A DNA stretch of 64,000 nucleotides from Picrophilus oshimae DSM 9789 (GCF_900176435.1 NZ_FWYE01000002.1:186001-250000); one strand, 5' to 3'. Shown: positions 44,941 through 54,818, counted from the stretch's first letter. The notes: generated by a model from the letters alone, not told the origin. A program made the numbers and translations.

Positions 44941-47466
44941 TCAAACAAATATATATCCTATGCCTGTAAACACAGCCGTAAGAAATATCATTGCAAGGAA
45001 CCACATTGCTATGTCTATGCCTGTTGCCGTTCTGCCCCAGAGAACCCTGTCGCGTTTTGTTACCTGAAGTGCATACTTTACAAGAACTGCAACTATGCCT
45101 ATCATGAAGGCTATCTGTATGAATGTTATTATATAGTACATTGCTGAAACAGGGTTGTTATGAACTGATGAGAAGTTTACTGATGTATATGGCCCAAGAT
45201 ACAGTAATGATAATATAGTTGTTATTATGAATATTATCGATAGTATTATTGATATAACCATGTTTGTTCCGCTCTTTGTTCTGCTCTTTGATATTGCACC
45301 CCTTAGGGACATCCAGGCGAAGAGTGCCGCAAGGCCTATCGCTATTATTGATATTATTAAGTATATCGTTGATGTTGACGGGAAGAACCATGTAACAGGA
45401 TCTGGTGAATAACCGCCTGAAACATAAGGTGATACAGACTGTAATTTTAACCATTCAACGACACCGAACATTGTGGCAATGAATATCATGTTTCCTGCAA
45501 GGAACATTAGCATGCCAAGCCTCATGTTGTTTAGACCCTTCATAACCGGCTCGTCCTTGAATGTTGGTGATATTGTTGGAACCTTTATCTTGTAGTCATC
45601 GTATAACCAGCCTACTCCACCCCAGGCAAATACTGCTATGCCAACGGCTATTATTACGAATCCGAGGTATCTATATAACGTGCCAAATGCGTATGGTGGA
45701 TAGCCCATTAATGCAACGACTGCACCAAATATGCCTATGAATGAACCTATTGTTAATAACAGTGGTCTTGATGATAGCAATGGCTTCTCTATCTTTGTTG
45801 GCTTGTTCTTGTCTAAAAGCAGATCCCTCATATCACTGCCGCCAACATATGGCTCATAATCAAAGTTGTAGTATTTGGGCGGGTTTGATGTAAACCATAC
45901 AAAACCTGCGCTTGCTCTGTATGGATTATCATCCTTGAGTTTTTCTCCATACTTTAATGACCATGCAAAGTTGGCAAACATTATCAGGAATGATAAACCG
46001 AATATGAATGCACCAGCGGTTGCTATCTCATTGAATATTGTGTAACCGAAGCCTGACTGATATGTATATACCCTTCTTGGCAGATCATACAGGAAGAACA
46101 TCGGGAAGTATAGTATATTCACTCCTGGATATGCAAATGCCCAGTGGATTCTGCCAAGCTTTTCACTGTACATTCTTCCAGTAAACTTTGGGAAGTAATA
46201 GTATAGATTGCCCATTAATCCCATTACCGCGACTCCGACCATGAAGTAGTGGAAGTGTGCAACCACATAGTAATCTCCATGGACTATTGTATCTATTGCC
46301 AGCGATGACTGTGTAACTCCAGAAACACCGCCTATCATAAAGGACGTTGATGCGGCCAGAGCGAATAGTATCGGTGTCTGGAATTTGTGCCTGCCGCCTA
46401 TCATTGTTGCTATCAAACCGACTATAAGCATGGATGTTGGTATTGATATCGTTTCAGTGAATATGCTATCTGCCATTAACCATGCAAAGACTATACCGGT
46501 CATGAATGTGTGGTGCAGGAAAACCATGACACTATCAACGGATATTGCACCCATTGCAGCTATCATCCATTTCTTAAGATATGGTGGCCTGTGGTTTAGA
46601 TTTGATAAATAATCGAACATTGCCCCTGTTCCAGGTAATAGCAATAGGTAAACCTCTGGATGGCCAAAGTACCAGAACAGGTTTTCCCACATTAATGCAC
46701 CACCATAGTTTGATATATAGTATGATGCATGCATTAGGTTTCCAACCAGTAACAGGAAGAATAAACCTGTTATCTCAGGGAATACAAACCAGGATATTGC
46801 AGCAACCCAGAAGACAGCCCATACAAATAATGGTAAGTTCATCATTCTGTAGCCTTTTGCCCTGGCCTTGAATATTGTTGCAAGTATCTCCGTTGAGGCT
46901 ATTATTGTACCGATACCTCTTAAAACAACTGCTGCGGCAGCTGTGTCAGCCCCAAGATATGGTGTGAATTTAAATGAGCTTAATGGCTCATAGACTGTCC
47001 AGCCTGTATCAAGGTTTCCACCAGGTAAGAAGAATCCAGACCATAGCATGATACCGCTGAAAAGGAAAAGCCAGTAACCAAGAGCATTCATTCTTGGATA
47101 TATCATATCCCTGGATCCTATAGCCAGCGGTATTAAATATATACCAAAACCTGTACCTAGAGGCCCAAGAAACCATATAAGCATGGTTAATCCGTGTATT
47201 GTAACCAGCTGATTGTACTGAAGTGCATCGAGAAATCTTCCTGAAAAGATGCTGTATTTCACAAGATCATATCTTGGTATCGCAAGCTGCACCCTCATGA
47301 GCAGTGCCATTACACCGCCGCCTATGAAGAAGAACAGAGAGGTAAGTATGTAAAGAAGGCCTATCTGCTTGTGGTTTGTTGTAAAGATCCAGCCCTTCAC
47401 TGAATTATAGATACGGTTGTATTCCTCATACTTACCGTTCGGATTTTCAGAAGTTTCCATACTCAT
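44941..47466 (-). CDS. Terminal oxidase subunit I fused to subunit III-like domain
   Basis: 841 aa. The subunit I part (about 1-560) has T-I-H-G near 89-92 (heme a His), G-H-P-E-V-Y near 270-275 (CuB His cross-linked to Tyr), H-H-T near 320 (CuB His pair), and H-F-H-Y near 405-408 (heme a3 and heme a ligands). The C-terminal part (about 600-841) has several further helices of the subunit III type. This I+III fusion is known in the archaeal SoxM complex. The first gene of a minus-strand operon with the small subunit, sulfocyanin, subunit II and ctaB. A regulatory palindrome lies 30 bp upstream of ATG 47466. Confidence 0.93.
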   Translation of the reverse strand: MSMETSENPNGKYEEYNRIYNSVKGWIFTTNHKQIGLLYILTSLFFFIGGGVMALLMRVQLAIPRYDLVKYSIFSGRFLDALQYNQLVTIHGLTMLIWFLGPLGTGFGIYLIPLAIGSRDMIYPRMNALGYWLFLFSGIMLWSGFFLPGGNLDTGWTVYEPLSSFKFTPYLGADTAAAAVVLRGIGTIIASTEILATIFKARAKGYRMMNLPLFVWAVFWVAAISWFVFPEITGLFFLLLVGNLMHASYYISNYGGALMWENLFWYFGHPEVYLLLLPGTGAMFDYLSNLNHRPPYLKKWMIAAMGAISVDSVMVFLHHTFMTGIVFAWLMADSIFTETISIPTSMLIVGLIATMIGGRHKFQTPILFALAASTSFMIGGVSGVTQSSLAIDTIVHGDYYVVAHFHYFMVGVAVMGLMGNLYYYFPKFTGRMYSEKLGRIHWAFAYPGVNILYFPMFFLYDLPRRVYTYQSGFGYTIFNEIATAGAFIFGLSFLIMFANFAWSLKYGEKLKDDNPYRASAGFVWFTSNPPKYYNFDYEPYVGGSDMRDLLLDKNKPTKIEKPLLSSRPLLLTIGSFIGIFGAVVALMGYPPYAFGTLYRYLGFVIIAVGIAVFAWGGVGWLYDDYKIKVPTISPTFKDEPVMKGLNNMRLGMLMFLAGNMIFIATMFGVVEWLKLQSVSPYVSGGYSPDPVTWFFPSTSTIYLIISIIAIGLAALFAWMSLRGAISKSRTKSGTNMVISIILSIIFIITTILSLLYLGPYTSVNFSSVHNNPVSAMYYIITFIQIAFMIGIVAVLVKYALQVTKRDRVLWGRTATGIDIAMWFLAMIFLTAVFTGIGYIFV

Positions 47467-47790
47467 TTAATTTCATATTAATACTTTAATGTAATTGTAG
47501 AAAATATTCTATTTTTAACATTTTTAACAAAATTCGAAGATATTGTAATATATTAATACATATAATTAATGAATATAAATATTTTATATCGTTTTAATTT
47601 ATTTAATAAACTATTTCTGAATAAATTATATATATTTATTTTTAAACGATTCATACTTTTATAAGATAACCGGTGAAATTAACGATTTCAAAAATTGAAT
47701 AATTATTTAAAAGATGATAATTTAATATCATTAATTGAAGGATTTAGAAATTAATAATAATTAAATATTAATTTTATATAATCTAATAAA
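47467..47790. other. AT-rich region with divergent promoters
   Basis: About 320 bp between the oxidase operon (minus strand) and a DUF929 gene (plus strand). Contains the TGTAGAA-type palindrome at 47496-47513 on the oxidase side and many TATA-like stretches. No RNA gene or ORF worth calling. Confidence 0.6.
47496..47513. promoter_or_regulatory. Palindrome upstream of the oxidase operon
   Basis: TGTAGAA-AATA-TTCTATT. The left arm is identical to the arms at 55008 and (inverted) 53260; the right arm differs in the last two bases. It lies directly upstream of the TATA-like ATTAAAG (about 47484-47493, minus strand) and 30 bp before ATG 47466. Likely a transcription-factor site. Confidence 0.6.
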
Positions 47791-48543
47791 ATGGCAAATA
47801 TCAATTATAAACTCCTCGTGTTGTTCATAGCCGTTTTTGTTGTGATAGCGTTTTTTGCTGTGGATTATGACCTTTACCATGCATCTAAACCAGAGTGCAT
47901 TGAGATAAACAACTACTGCAAGGTCTCGGATAATGATCTTCTAAAAAATGGTTCCAATGCAATATATTTTATAACATGGGATAAAAGCCCAATAGGTGCG
48001 GCAGACTCCTGGGCCATGTATGAACTATTGCTAAGACATGGCATTAACATAAATAATCCATACTTTGATAATTCAACCTCACTCTTACAGTGGCCTGGAA
48101 CGCCGGCACTGATATTTAATTCAAGTTACACATTTACATACGATAAGATAAAGGTTGAATTTTATCCTGAGTACATTTACAATGATATATCGAATAATAG
48201 CAATTGCATAAGTTCAGGGTTAAACAGGTTAAAGTCCATGGTTCCTGAATCAATATACAATGTTGTAAAGACATATACAACAGATGTACTTATTTCAGGA
48301 ACACATTACACAAGTGCAAATTTCAGTGCAATACCGCATATAAACACGGTAATAATTATAACAGGGAAATATGGTTCTTACATATACAATGGATACATAA
48401 TAGATCCGGATGATTTTATAAACAGCACATCACATTCCACTTATTCTCCGGAATATGTATTTAATCTCACAAGAAACAATGATTTTGAGGCAGCAAATGT
48501 TGCAACGGCAAGCATACAAAGTTATCTGGCAAAAGTAATTTAA
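47791..48543 (+). CDS. DUF929-family membrane-anchored protein, second copy
   Basis: 250 aa, paralogue of the protein at 5688-6554. N-terminal membrane segment (about 8-25), then the extracytoplasmic domain with Y-F-I-T-W-D-K-S-P-I-G-A-A-D-S-W near 59-74. The Cys of the first copy's W-Y-G-C-P is Ser here. It has an extra Cys pair near 36 and 43 (P-E-C-I-E ... N-Y-C-K). Located divergent from the oxidase operon, suggesting an envelope function for this copy, but the role of the family is unknown to me. Confidence 0.75.
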   Translation: MANINYKLLVLFIAVFVVIAFFAVDYDLYHASKPECIEINNYCKVSDNDLLKNGSNAIYFITWDKSPIGAADSWAMYELLLRHGININNPYFDNSTSLLQWPGTPALIFNSSYTFTYDKIKVEFYPEYIYNDISNNSNCISSGLNRLKSMVPESIYNVVKTYTTDVLISGTHYTSANFSAIPHINTVIIITGKYGSYIYNGYIIDPDDFINSTSHSTYSPEYVFNLTRNNDFEAANVATASIQSYLAKVI

Positions 48544-48556
48544 TTTTTTTATAGAT

Positions 48557-48739
48557 TTAAGCACTCTTCTTTTTTCTGGTTAATATCACAAGTGCAGTAA
48601 CAAAGCCTATGCCAACAAGCAGCATCACAACGTCTACAGCATAACCAGCCTGATAAAAGCTGCTTATAATGCTGCCCGTACTTAGCATAACTGGCAAAAA
48701 GCCGAGACTGAACATTTTATTAACATTTTTTGAAGCCAT
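48557..48739 (-). CDS. Small membrane protein (60 aa)
   Basis: Basic N-terminal M-A-S-K-N-V-N-K, two hydrophobic segments (about 11-27 and 34-54) and a Lys-rich end. Its position between respiratory genes, an AT-rich TATA-like upstream and clean termini support a real gene. Family unknown; it might be an oxidase-associated small subunit. Confidence 0.55.
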   Translation of the reverse strand: MASKNVNKMFSLGFLPVMLSTGSIISSFYQAGYAVDVVMLLVGIGFVTALVILTRKKKSA

Positions 48740-48848
48740 GAGATTATATTATTTAAAAATATTTAAATTTTGTTTTTTTGTATCATAAACATTCATAATG
48801 TAATAAAAAATATTTATATAGAATAGAAATATATTATATCTGGTGAGT

Positions 48849-49061
48849 ATGGACAGGCTATCAGAATTAATGATTGGTATGGGATTTCTCTTTGCTGGCG
48901 CTGTACTTTTATTCCTTGGGATCTATAACCAGCTTTATCCAAAAATAATCATTGAGATGCTGGGTGCTGCGATCTTTATAATAGGTCTTGGCATAACATC
49001 AGTGCTCGTTGTCATATGGGGCACACCACAGAGGCCAAAAAACAGGGGTTATTCAAATTAA
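48849..49061 (+). CDS. Small two-helix membrane protein (70 aa)
   Basis: Start ATG 48849 is preceded by GGTGAG (48842-48847). The frame is open to GTG 48843. Two hydrophobic segments (about 10-28 and 36-56) and a polar C-terminus G-T-P-Q-R-P-K-N-R. Converges with the MFS gene two bases downstream. Family unknown. Confidence 0.6.
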   Translation: MDRLSELMIGMGFLFAGAVLLFLGIYNQLYPKIIIEMLGAAIFIIGLGITSVLVVIWGTPQRPKNRGYSN

Positions 49062-49063
49062 AT

Positions 49064-50239
49064 TTATGGATTTTTTTTATATATCTCCCTGAAGCCGGTT
49101 GTTTTATAGAGCACAATTATTGAGATCATTATAAATAATGATATTGTTATTGAAATATAGTCAATGTTCTTTATATTTATATTCACCGAGATCAATCCAG
49201 GTATAAGACCGCCAAAAAAGACACCGGCATGCTGCATTGATGTGTAAAAGCCAAGGTTTCCACCGTATGAGTCCCTTGAGGCAAGCCTTGTTATTAAGGT
49301 TGGAAAGACGATCTCACTTATTATATAACCTGTGTAAAATGCAAACACACCGAGTATAAAAACAATGTTATTATTCATAAAATAATCCAGATAGAAATAT
49401 ACAGGTGCACTGATCAAAAGTATTATTAACGATATTAGTGAAAAACGTACTGTTTTATCCCTGTCAGCCGGTTCTGCAAGGCCAACGCCTATAATGCCAG
49501 CAACAACCACAACTGGTATAAGAAACTCATAAAAATTGCTTACTTTATAGTACCTTGTGGCCAGGAATGGAAGATAAAAATAGAATGTAATCATATATAA
49601 ATATATAAAAAAGCTTATAAACGATATTAATGCCAGTCTACCAGGTATCCGTGATTTTAAAGGTTTTTTATTATATTTTGATCCTTCATGAACAAGGCTC
49701 ACAGGAACTGCCGATATTATTCCAAGTATGGAGGCTATTAAAAATACATATGAGTAGCCAATAAATGATGCAAGAACCGGACCTATAAGAACGCCAAGCA
49801 TAAATGACGCGCCAATGCCTATACCTATTAATGCGTCTGAAACGTTTCTTGTATTTTCAGGTACATTTTCATGAATTAGTGCTATTCCTGCGGCGCTCAC
49901 AGAGCCAATACCCTCAAGAAGTCTTCCAGTTATCAAACCGTATATATTATCTGGAAATGCGCATATTAGATTTCCTATTATAAAAGTGGCTATACCCATG
50001 TATATTACATTTTTTCTGCCTATTTTATCTGATAGCATGCCAAATGGCGTCTGGGACAGTGCCATTGTTATACCATATGCGCCAAGGGCAATGCCCGATA
50101 GCAAAAGTGATGATGTAAATTTATGGCTGTAAATGGAAAAAATTGGAAGAACAAGAAAAAGCCCCATTGTTCTGAGGCCAATTGTTGTTGTTACAAGACC
50201 TATTGTTCTTCTCTGTGATTTATTAAATTTTCGCATCAT
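49064..50239 (-). CDS. MFS transporter (drug/multidrug type)
   Basis: 391-aa MFS protein with about 12 hydrophobic segments and motif A G-M-L-S-D-K-I-G-R-K near 62-71. P-F-G-M-L-S-D and R-L-L-E-G-I-G-S near 107-114 are also typical. Last gene of a minus-strand operon after the ctaA-like gene (one-base gap). An export role for an inhibitor, copper or heme intermediate is possible, but the sequence does not show it. Confidence 0.82.
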   Translation of the reverse strand: MMRKFNKSQRRTIGLVTTTIGLRTMGLFLVLPIFSIYSHKFTSSLLLSGIALGAYGITMALSQTPFGMLSDKIGRKNVIYMGIATFIIGNLICAFPDNIYGLITGRLLEGIGSVSAAGIALIHENVPENTRNVSDALIGIGIGASFMLGVLIGPVLASFIGYSYVFLIASILGIISAVPVSLVHEGSKYNKKPLKSRIPGRLALISFISFFIYLYMITFYFYLPFLATRYYKVSNFYEFLIPVVVVAGIIGVGLAEPADRDKTVRFSLISLIILLISAPVYFYLDYFMNNNIVFILGVFAFYTGYIISEIVFPTLITRLASRDSYGGNLGFYTSMQHAGVFFGGLIPGLISVNINIKNIDYISITISLFIMISIIVLYKTTGFREIYKKNP

Positions 50240-50240
50240 T

Positions 50241-51026
50241 TTAAATCACTTTGAACAGGCTCAGCTGGAAGAATATTGATATCACTATTAGTATTGTCAT
50301 TGTCTGATGTAATGGTACTATAAAGCCTGGTCTTGCAGCATTTTTATTAACAAAGATAAACACCATTATCCCAACAAGTATTTGAATTGCAAGTATAAGT
50401 ATTGCAACGTTGTAATTATAGAAATATATCGATAGTATTATTATAAACAATAAGACGCTTATTCCATGCAATGTCCATATGTACTGTGATTTTGTCTTTG
50501 GAAATTTAAAGTAACCTATTGGTTTCTGGAAGCCGCGCTGGCCTGTTGTCATACCGCCCATGAATATTACAAGGAAGAAGAAGTATATTGGTATTGTATT
50601 TAATATAAATGATCCAAGATTTGAATAGTATCCTGTAAACCCTATTAAATATGTAAGCGCTGTTGAGTAAGCAAGTATATCATGAAGACCCTGAACCACG
50701 GATGGCGCCTTTCCTGCCAGTGTGTAAAGCGTGGCCATGCCAAGCAGGGCTGTTCCAACTATTAATACAAAGCCCGTTATTGTAACTATATCAAAGTGAA
50801 GAATAAGAAGTGCAAGAGAGTTTAGGCCAAGCAGTGTTGCAAGTATCCTGTGCCATACCTCTGGGTCTCCTGTCTTTGCCTTTTCAGGCATATCCCTTGT
50901 GTATGGCCAGTTTGTCCCAAGGGACAGGCCATAGCCGTATCCCTCAACGGTACCGCCAACGATAATTATCATAAAGGCAAGAACGGTTTGAAACAAAAAA
51001 TCATAATGTATTATATTTGATAACAT
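50241..51026 (-). CDS. ctaA: Heme A synthase-like membrane protein (CtaA/Cox15 family)
   Basis: 261 aa, about seven to eight hydrophobic segments. Heme-ligand-like His occur in E-V-W-H-R-I-L-A near 56-63, G-L-H-D-I-L-A near 112-118, L-H-G near 189 and P-L-H-Q-T near 239-243, in agreement with the CtaA pattern of paired His in two homologous halves. Converts heme O to heme A. Coupled to the upstream ferredoxin-like gene through a GAGGTG SD. The family match is by motif pattern only. Confidence 0.7.
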   Translation of the reverse strand: MLSNIIHYDFLFQTVLAFMIIIVGGTVEGYGYGLSLGTNWPYTRDMPEKAKTGDPEVWHRILATLLGLNSLALLILHFDIVTITGFVLIVGTALLGMATLYTLAGKAPSVVQGLHDILAYSTALTYLIGFTGYYSNLGSFILNTIPIYFFFLVIFMGGMTTGQRGFQKPIGYFKFPKTKSQYIWTLHGISVLLFIIILSIYFYNYNVAILILAIQILVGIMVFIFVNKNAARPGFIVPLHQTMTILIVISIFFQLSLFKVI

Positions 51027-51035
51027 ATTAACACC

Positions 51036-53222
51036 TCATTTAAATCCAGCCTTCACATCTTCCTGTGATGCATGTGTTGATTTTAATATTTTCTCTTTTA
51101 TGAACGTTCTAAAATCATAAAAGTATATATTATTGTAAGGGCAGGCACGTATGCAATCACCGGAGCCGACGCATTTTGAACTCTTAAAGTATCCATTTTT
51201 TATAAATTCTCCGGGCATCTCTGCAAGCCCAGTCTCACATGATACGGCGCAGGCCTTTGTCTCACATGTTTTGCATAGATTTTTATCATGAACCTTTAAT
51301 TTAAAGAATCCCAGGTAGCTAAACAATCCTACAAACGTTCCTGTACTGCAGAATCCATAACGCCTGCACGGACTCATTCCGGTGAAAGGTATTGATATAA
51401 AGAATGCATAGAATAGTATATCCCAGAAAACTATTACATATAGATACGCCGGGTCTATTCCATAAAAGCTAAATCCAAGACTGCCTGTTCTCATGTAATA
51501 ATATGAAAATATGGAGCCAAATATGGCAAACACCCATGACACTGAGATTACAGGATAAAGATAGTCCTGGAACTTCTTACCAATGGTCTTTCTGCTAATC
51601 CTTGATTCATAATTATAGGGTATCATTGCCTGGGCTATGCTGCTACCGTACATTATTGTGTATGGACATAGTGTTGAACAGTATGCTCTTCTACCAAATA
51701 GAGAGGCAAGAATGGCATAGAGCACGTATGATCCAATCAATGGTATAACAAGGTATGGATATATACCAGCCTCGTATCCGGTTGTTGGCCATAACGGTAA
51801 TAGATTATACCATGCAGGATTCAAAAAGTTTGGGCCAAGTACTGTGTAAATTGCATATGCGGCCAGTGCAATACCAAGGTTTACCCTTTTGCCAAGATCC
51901 TTTATCTTTTTCATCTGGAATATTACAAGTGCACCCATTTCAAGGCCTGTTATAATAAGAAACTCGGGTGAGTTTATTATCTCGCCTACAAGGTATATAC
52001 CTGCAAGGAAGTATGAAAACGGATTCTTAAAAACGTATATTCCACCAAAGCGTACAAGGTAAAATATAGAAAAATTTGATACCCCGTAGTTTGCCGGAAC
52101 ATAAACATGATAAAAAAGCTTTGAAAAGGCATATATGTACTTTGAATTTACAAAATAAAGCGAGTAATCTCTATATGTGTTATAAATATCAAAATATGGC
52201 TTGAAATTAAATATTGAAAAATTCATGGATGCTGCCAGAAGCCATTCCGATAAAAATGAAAGTAAAAGAACAAGGGCCATAAATGGTCTTGTGTCCTTCA
52301 ATGCATATTTTTTTATTACTACATGTTTCTGAACCAATGCAGAGCTTATGCTCTCACGGAATATACTGTCAAAATAATAGTACATGCCAAAGATTATGGC
52401 CATTGCGAGCAGAATCCATGCCAGTCCAAACGGTCTAAGCACAATTGACCCAACAAATGTACCTGCGGCCATTAAAAAATAATCTATAAAAACCATTCTT
52501 ATGTGATGCGCATCATCCCTTGGTAGAAGCATTTTATGATCTGCTATGTACTCAAGTGTGATTATCATAAATATTATCATTATAATGGTTTCGCCAAGTA
52601 TACCTATAAATATAAACTGATTATTTCCGAGAAGTGTTGGTGAGAACATATCCATAAGAAAGATTGATATCGATGCGTATTTATGCATCCTCTTTGGTTT
52701 ATAAACAAAGAAGATTACAATCATCTCCACGCTCATGGGTATTAAAAAATAGAATGTGTTTATGCCATAGCTTAATGGCGTTACAAATGCAAGTGAGTAA
52801 AGTAAATGATAATAATCAAAGTTTACTATTGTAGGATTGAAAAGGTAATAAAGGAATATACCCATTGAAACCTCGTTCCATATTAAAAGAAATGTAAAAC
52901 CCTCACCGATGCCCCTTGTTAAGCCCTTTCTTCCTATACCACCATGGATAACTGCTATAAATGTTGCCACCAGGGGCTGTGTCATTAATGCCATGCCTAT
53001 TGCAAATGATAGTATGGTATCAAGCATGCCACGTTTTGTTGTTATGTAAAATGTAATTGAGTTTAGCATGCTTGCCATCATCGCTGTAAATATTCCTATT
53101 GCTGCAACCTTTGCAAATGAAACAACATATCTATATTTAACTATGTATGAGAAAACGACTGTAACATATAAGGTCATCAGTACTGCTGTAAGCAGACCGA
53201 TGATAAAAGTTACCTCATTCAT
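51036..53222 (-). CDS. Large polytopic membrane protein with C-terminal 4Fe-4S domain (NapH/CcoG-like)
   Basis: 728 aa. The N-terminal two thirds (about 1-480) have more than ten hydrophobic segments. The C-terminal part has C-S-T-L-C-P-Y and C-R-R-Y-G-F-C, as in NapH/NosR/CcoG-type membrane ferredoxins, followed by two ferredoxin-like Cys clusters: C-K-T-C-E-T-K-A-C-A-V-S-C and C-V-G-S-G-D-C-I-R-A-C-P near the end. It could pass electrons across or within the membrane for oxidase or copper-site assembly. First gene of an operon with ctaA and an MFS gene; ATG 53222 lies 38 bp from the divergent palindrome. Confidence 0.72.
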   Translation of the reverse strand: MNEVTFIIGLLTAVLMTLYVTVVFSYIVKYRYVVSFAKVAAIGIFTAMMASMLNSITFYITTKRGMLDTILSFAIGMALMTQPLVATFIAVIHGGIGRKGLTRGIGEGFTFLLIWNEVSMGIFLYYLFNPTIVNFDYYHLLYSLAFVTPLSYGINTFYFLIPMSVEMIVIFFVYKPKRMHKYASISIFLMDMFSPTLLGNNQFIFIGILGETIIMIIFMIITLEYIADHKMLLPRDDAHHIRMVFIDYFLMAAGTFVGSIVLRPFGLAWILLAMAIIFGMYYYFDSIFRESISSALVQKHVVIKKYALKDTRPFMALVLLLSFLSEWLLAASMNFSIFNFKPYFDIYNTYRDYSLYFVNSKYIYAFSKLFYHVYVPANYGVSNFSIFYLVRFGGIYVFKNPFSYFLAGIYLVGEIINSPEFLIITGLEMGALVIFQMKKIKDLGKRVNLGIALAAYAIYTVLGPNFLNPAWYNLLPLWPTTGYEAGIYPYLVIPLIGSYVLYAILASLFGRRAYCSTLCPYTIMYGSSIAQAMIPYNYESRISRKTIGKKFQDYLYPVISVSWVFAIFGSIFSYYYMRTGSLGFSFYGIDPAYLYVIVFWDILFYAFFISIPFTGMSPCRRYGFCSTGTFVGLFSYLGFFKLKVHDKNLCKTCETKACAVSCETGLAEMPGEFIKNGYFKSSKCVGSGDCIRACPYNNIYFYDFRTFIKEKILKSTHASQEDVKAGFK

Positions 53223-53259
53223 AACAATATGTAATTTTGATCATTGTTTTATAATTAAT

Positions 53260-53277
53260 TATAGAACATTTTCTACA
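53260..53277. promoter_or_regulatory. Palindrome between divergent respiratory promoters
   Basis: TATAGAA-CATT-TTCTACA, equivalent to TGTAGAA-AATG-TTCTATA on the other strand. It is placed symmetrically: 38 bp before ATG 53222 (minus) and 37 bp before ATG 53314 (plus), with TATA-like elements on both sides (about 53247-53256 and 53282-53290). Confidence 0.6.
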
Positions 53278-53313
53278 ATTAGATTTATTATGCAATGTTA
53301 AATTGGAAATTGA

Positions 53314-54807
53314 ATGAAAAGAGACGTTATAGACAGTATAATAATCTCGGTTTTCACGTTATATTTATTTATATATTCAATGTACTCAGGTATAATATAT
53401 ATTTTCAGCAACAGTTTATACCCTGCTGAGTATCAATCATTCTTTGTTTTTATACCTTACATAATGCTTCCATTGCTATCAATATGGAAAAATAATAAAA
53501 TGATTGAGCGCGTCTATGTATATTTCATGTTTCTTGGATTTGTATCTTTTATTATACTTTTAACAACATATATATATGAACCAATGCTGGAGATACTCGA
53601 TATTGTTATTATAGCATTCTATACAGATGTTCTAGATCAGTACTTCCAGAATAATAGAAATCTCTTCTACCGTGGTGTAACATTCGTTGCGATCTTCTTT
53701 ATTATGTTTTCAATAGCAAGGTTCTTTGTCTATGTTCCGGCAACGGATCCAAGCAGGATAGTTATAGATTCAATATATGCAGATTATGCAAGATCACAGG
53801 TCCCATTCTTTTTCTATTATGGAATAATTATAAGGATAGCATATATAAATATAACAACATCGATCCAGGCAATAATATTATATATTGTTCTTTCAGTACT
53901 TCTTGCCGAGAACTATTTCCTGATCTTTGGTATTGTTAAGGGAAATTCAACGGCGTCTATGATAAATCCAACACTTACAGGCGGAATATCCGCATTAAGC
54001 TGCCAGTGCGAGGGACTTACGGCAACGCTGCCAACAGTTGCAGCCGTTGTTGCCAGTGTTATATCCGAGGCCCTTTTAACAGAGAGCATAGTACTTTTAA
54101 TAATGAGCAATATAATATTAAATATATTCCTGAATAAAAGGTCAAGAATAACACTGGTATCAAGTGTAAAGAATATAAGGGATAGCAACATTTTTCCAGT
54201 GCTTGCACTGTTCTTTGTTCTTGTATTCCCTGTGGCGGAAACCATAGGAATAATTTTTAAACTTGAAAAAACATCGATGCTGTTCTTCTTTGGCATGAAC
54301 CTTTTAACATTTATATCAGGCATATTTTTAATATACGGTATTTACAGAATAGGAATTAATATAAAAATAAGCAACATTGTTAACAAGGGTATATACATAT
54401 TCATCGCATCATTTATAATGTTTATATGGTTCATACCCGGAATGGCATTATATGCATACACAGATTATGGCATTTTTATTTTAATGAACATTATTTCATT
54501 GATATCTGGAATAATAACATACATAGTTTATATTAACATTGAAGAACTTAAAAGGGCATACGTTGAATTTATATCAATGATGTTCAGCATGACAGGCCTT
54601 GTTATATTTTATATATCAACAATATCAAAGATTACAATATATCCTGAATTCGGAATTGCACAGCAGCTATACTTCGCTGCAATGCTCTGGGCCGTATCGT
54701 TACCATTCATGTGGTTAAGCACCATAGATACAATGTACATGTATTCAATACCAAGGGATGCAATTAAAAATAAAAATAAATCAAATAAAACAGTGGTTTC
54801 AGATTAA
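53314..54807 (+). CDS. Polytopic membrane protein of unknown function
   Basis: 497 aa with about 13 hydrophobic segments. A motif S-C-Q-C-E-G near 229-234 and a central Gly/Ala/Ser-rich helix stand out. I do not recognise the family. Divergent from the ferredoxin-like membrane protein and sharing its palindrome, so possibly co-regulated for oxidase assembly, metal handling or heme transport. The start ATG 53314 is about 27 nt after a TATA-like element. Confidence 0.7.
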   Translation: MKRDVIDSIIISVFTLYLFIYSMYSGIIYIFSNSLYPAEYQSFFVFIPYIMLPLLSIWKNNKMIERVYVYFMFLGFVSFIILLTTYIYEPMLEILDIVIIAFYTDVLDQYFQNNRNLFYRGVTFVAIFFIMFSIARFFVYVPATDPSRIVIDSIYADYARSQVPFFFYYGIIIRIAYINITTSIQAIILYIVLSVLLAENYFLIFGIVKGNSTASMINPTLTGGISALSCQCEGLTATLPTVAAVVASVISEALLTESIVLLIMSNIILNIFLNKRSRITLVSSVKNIRDSNIFPVLALFFVLVFPVAETIGIIFKLEKTSMLFFFGMNLLTFISGIFLIYGIYRIGINIKISNIVNKGIYIFIASFIMFIWFIPGMALYAYTDYGIFILMNIISLISGIITYIVYINIEELKRAYVEFISMMFSMTGLVIFYISTISKITIYPEFGIAQQLYFAAMLWAVSLPFMWLSTIDTMYMYSIPRDAIKNKNKSNKTVVSD

Positions 54808-54818
54808 TTTATAAAAAT

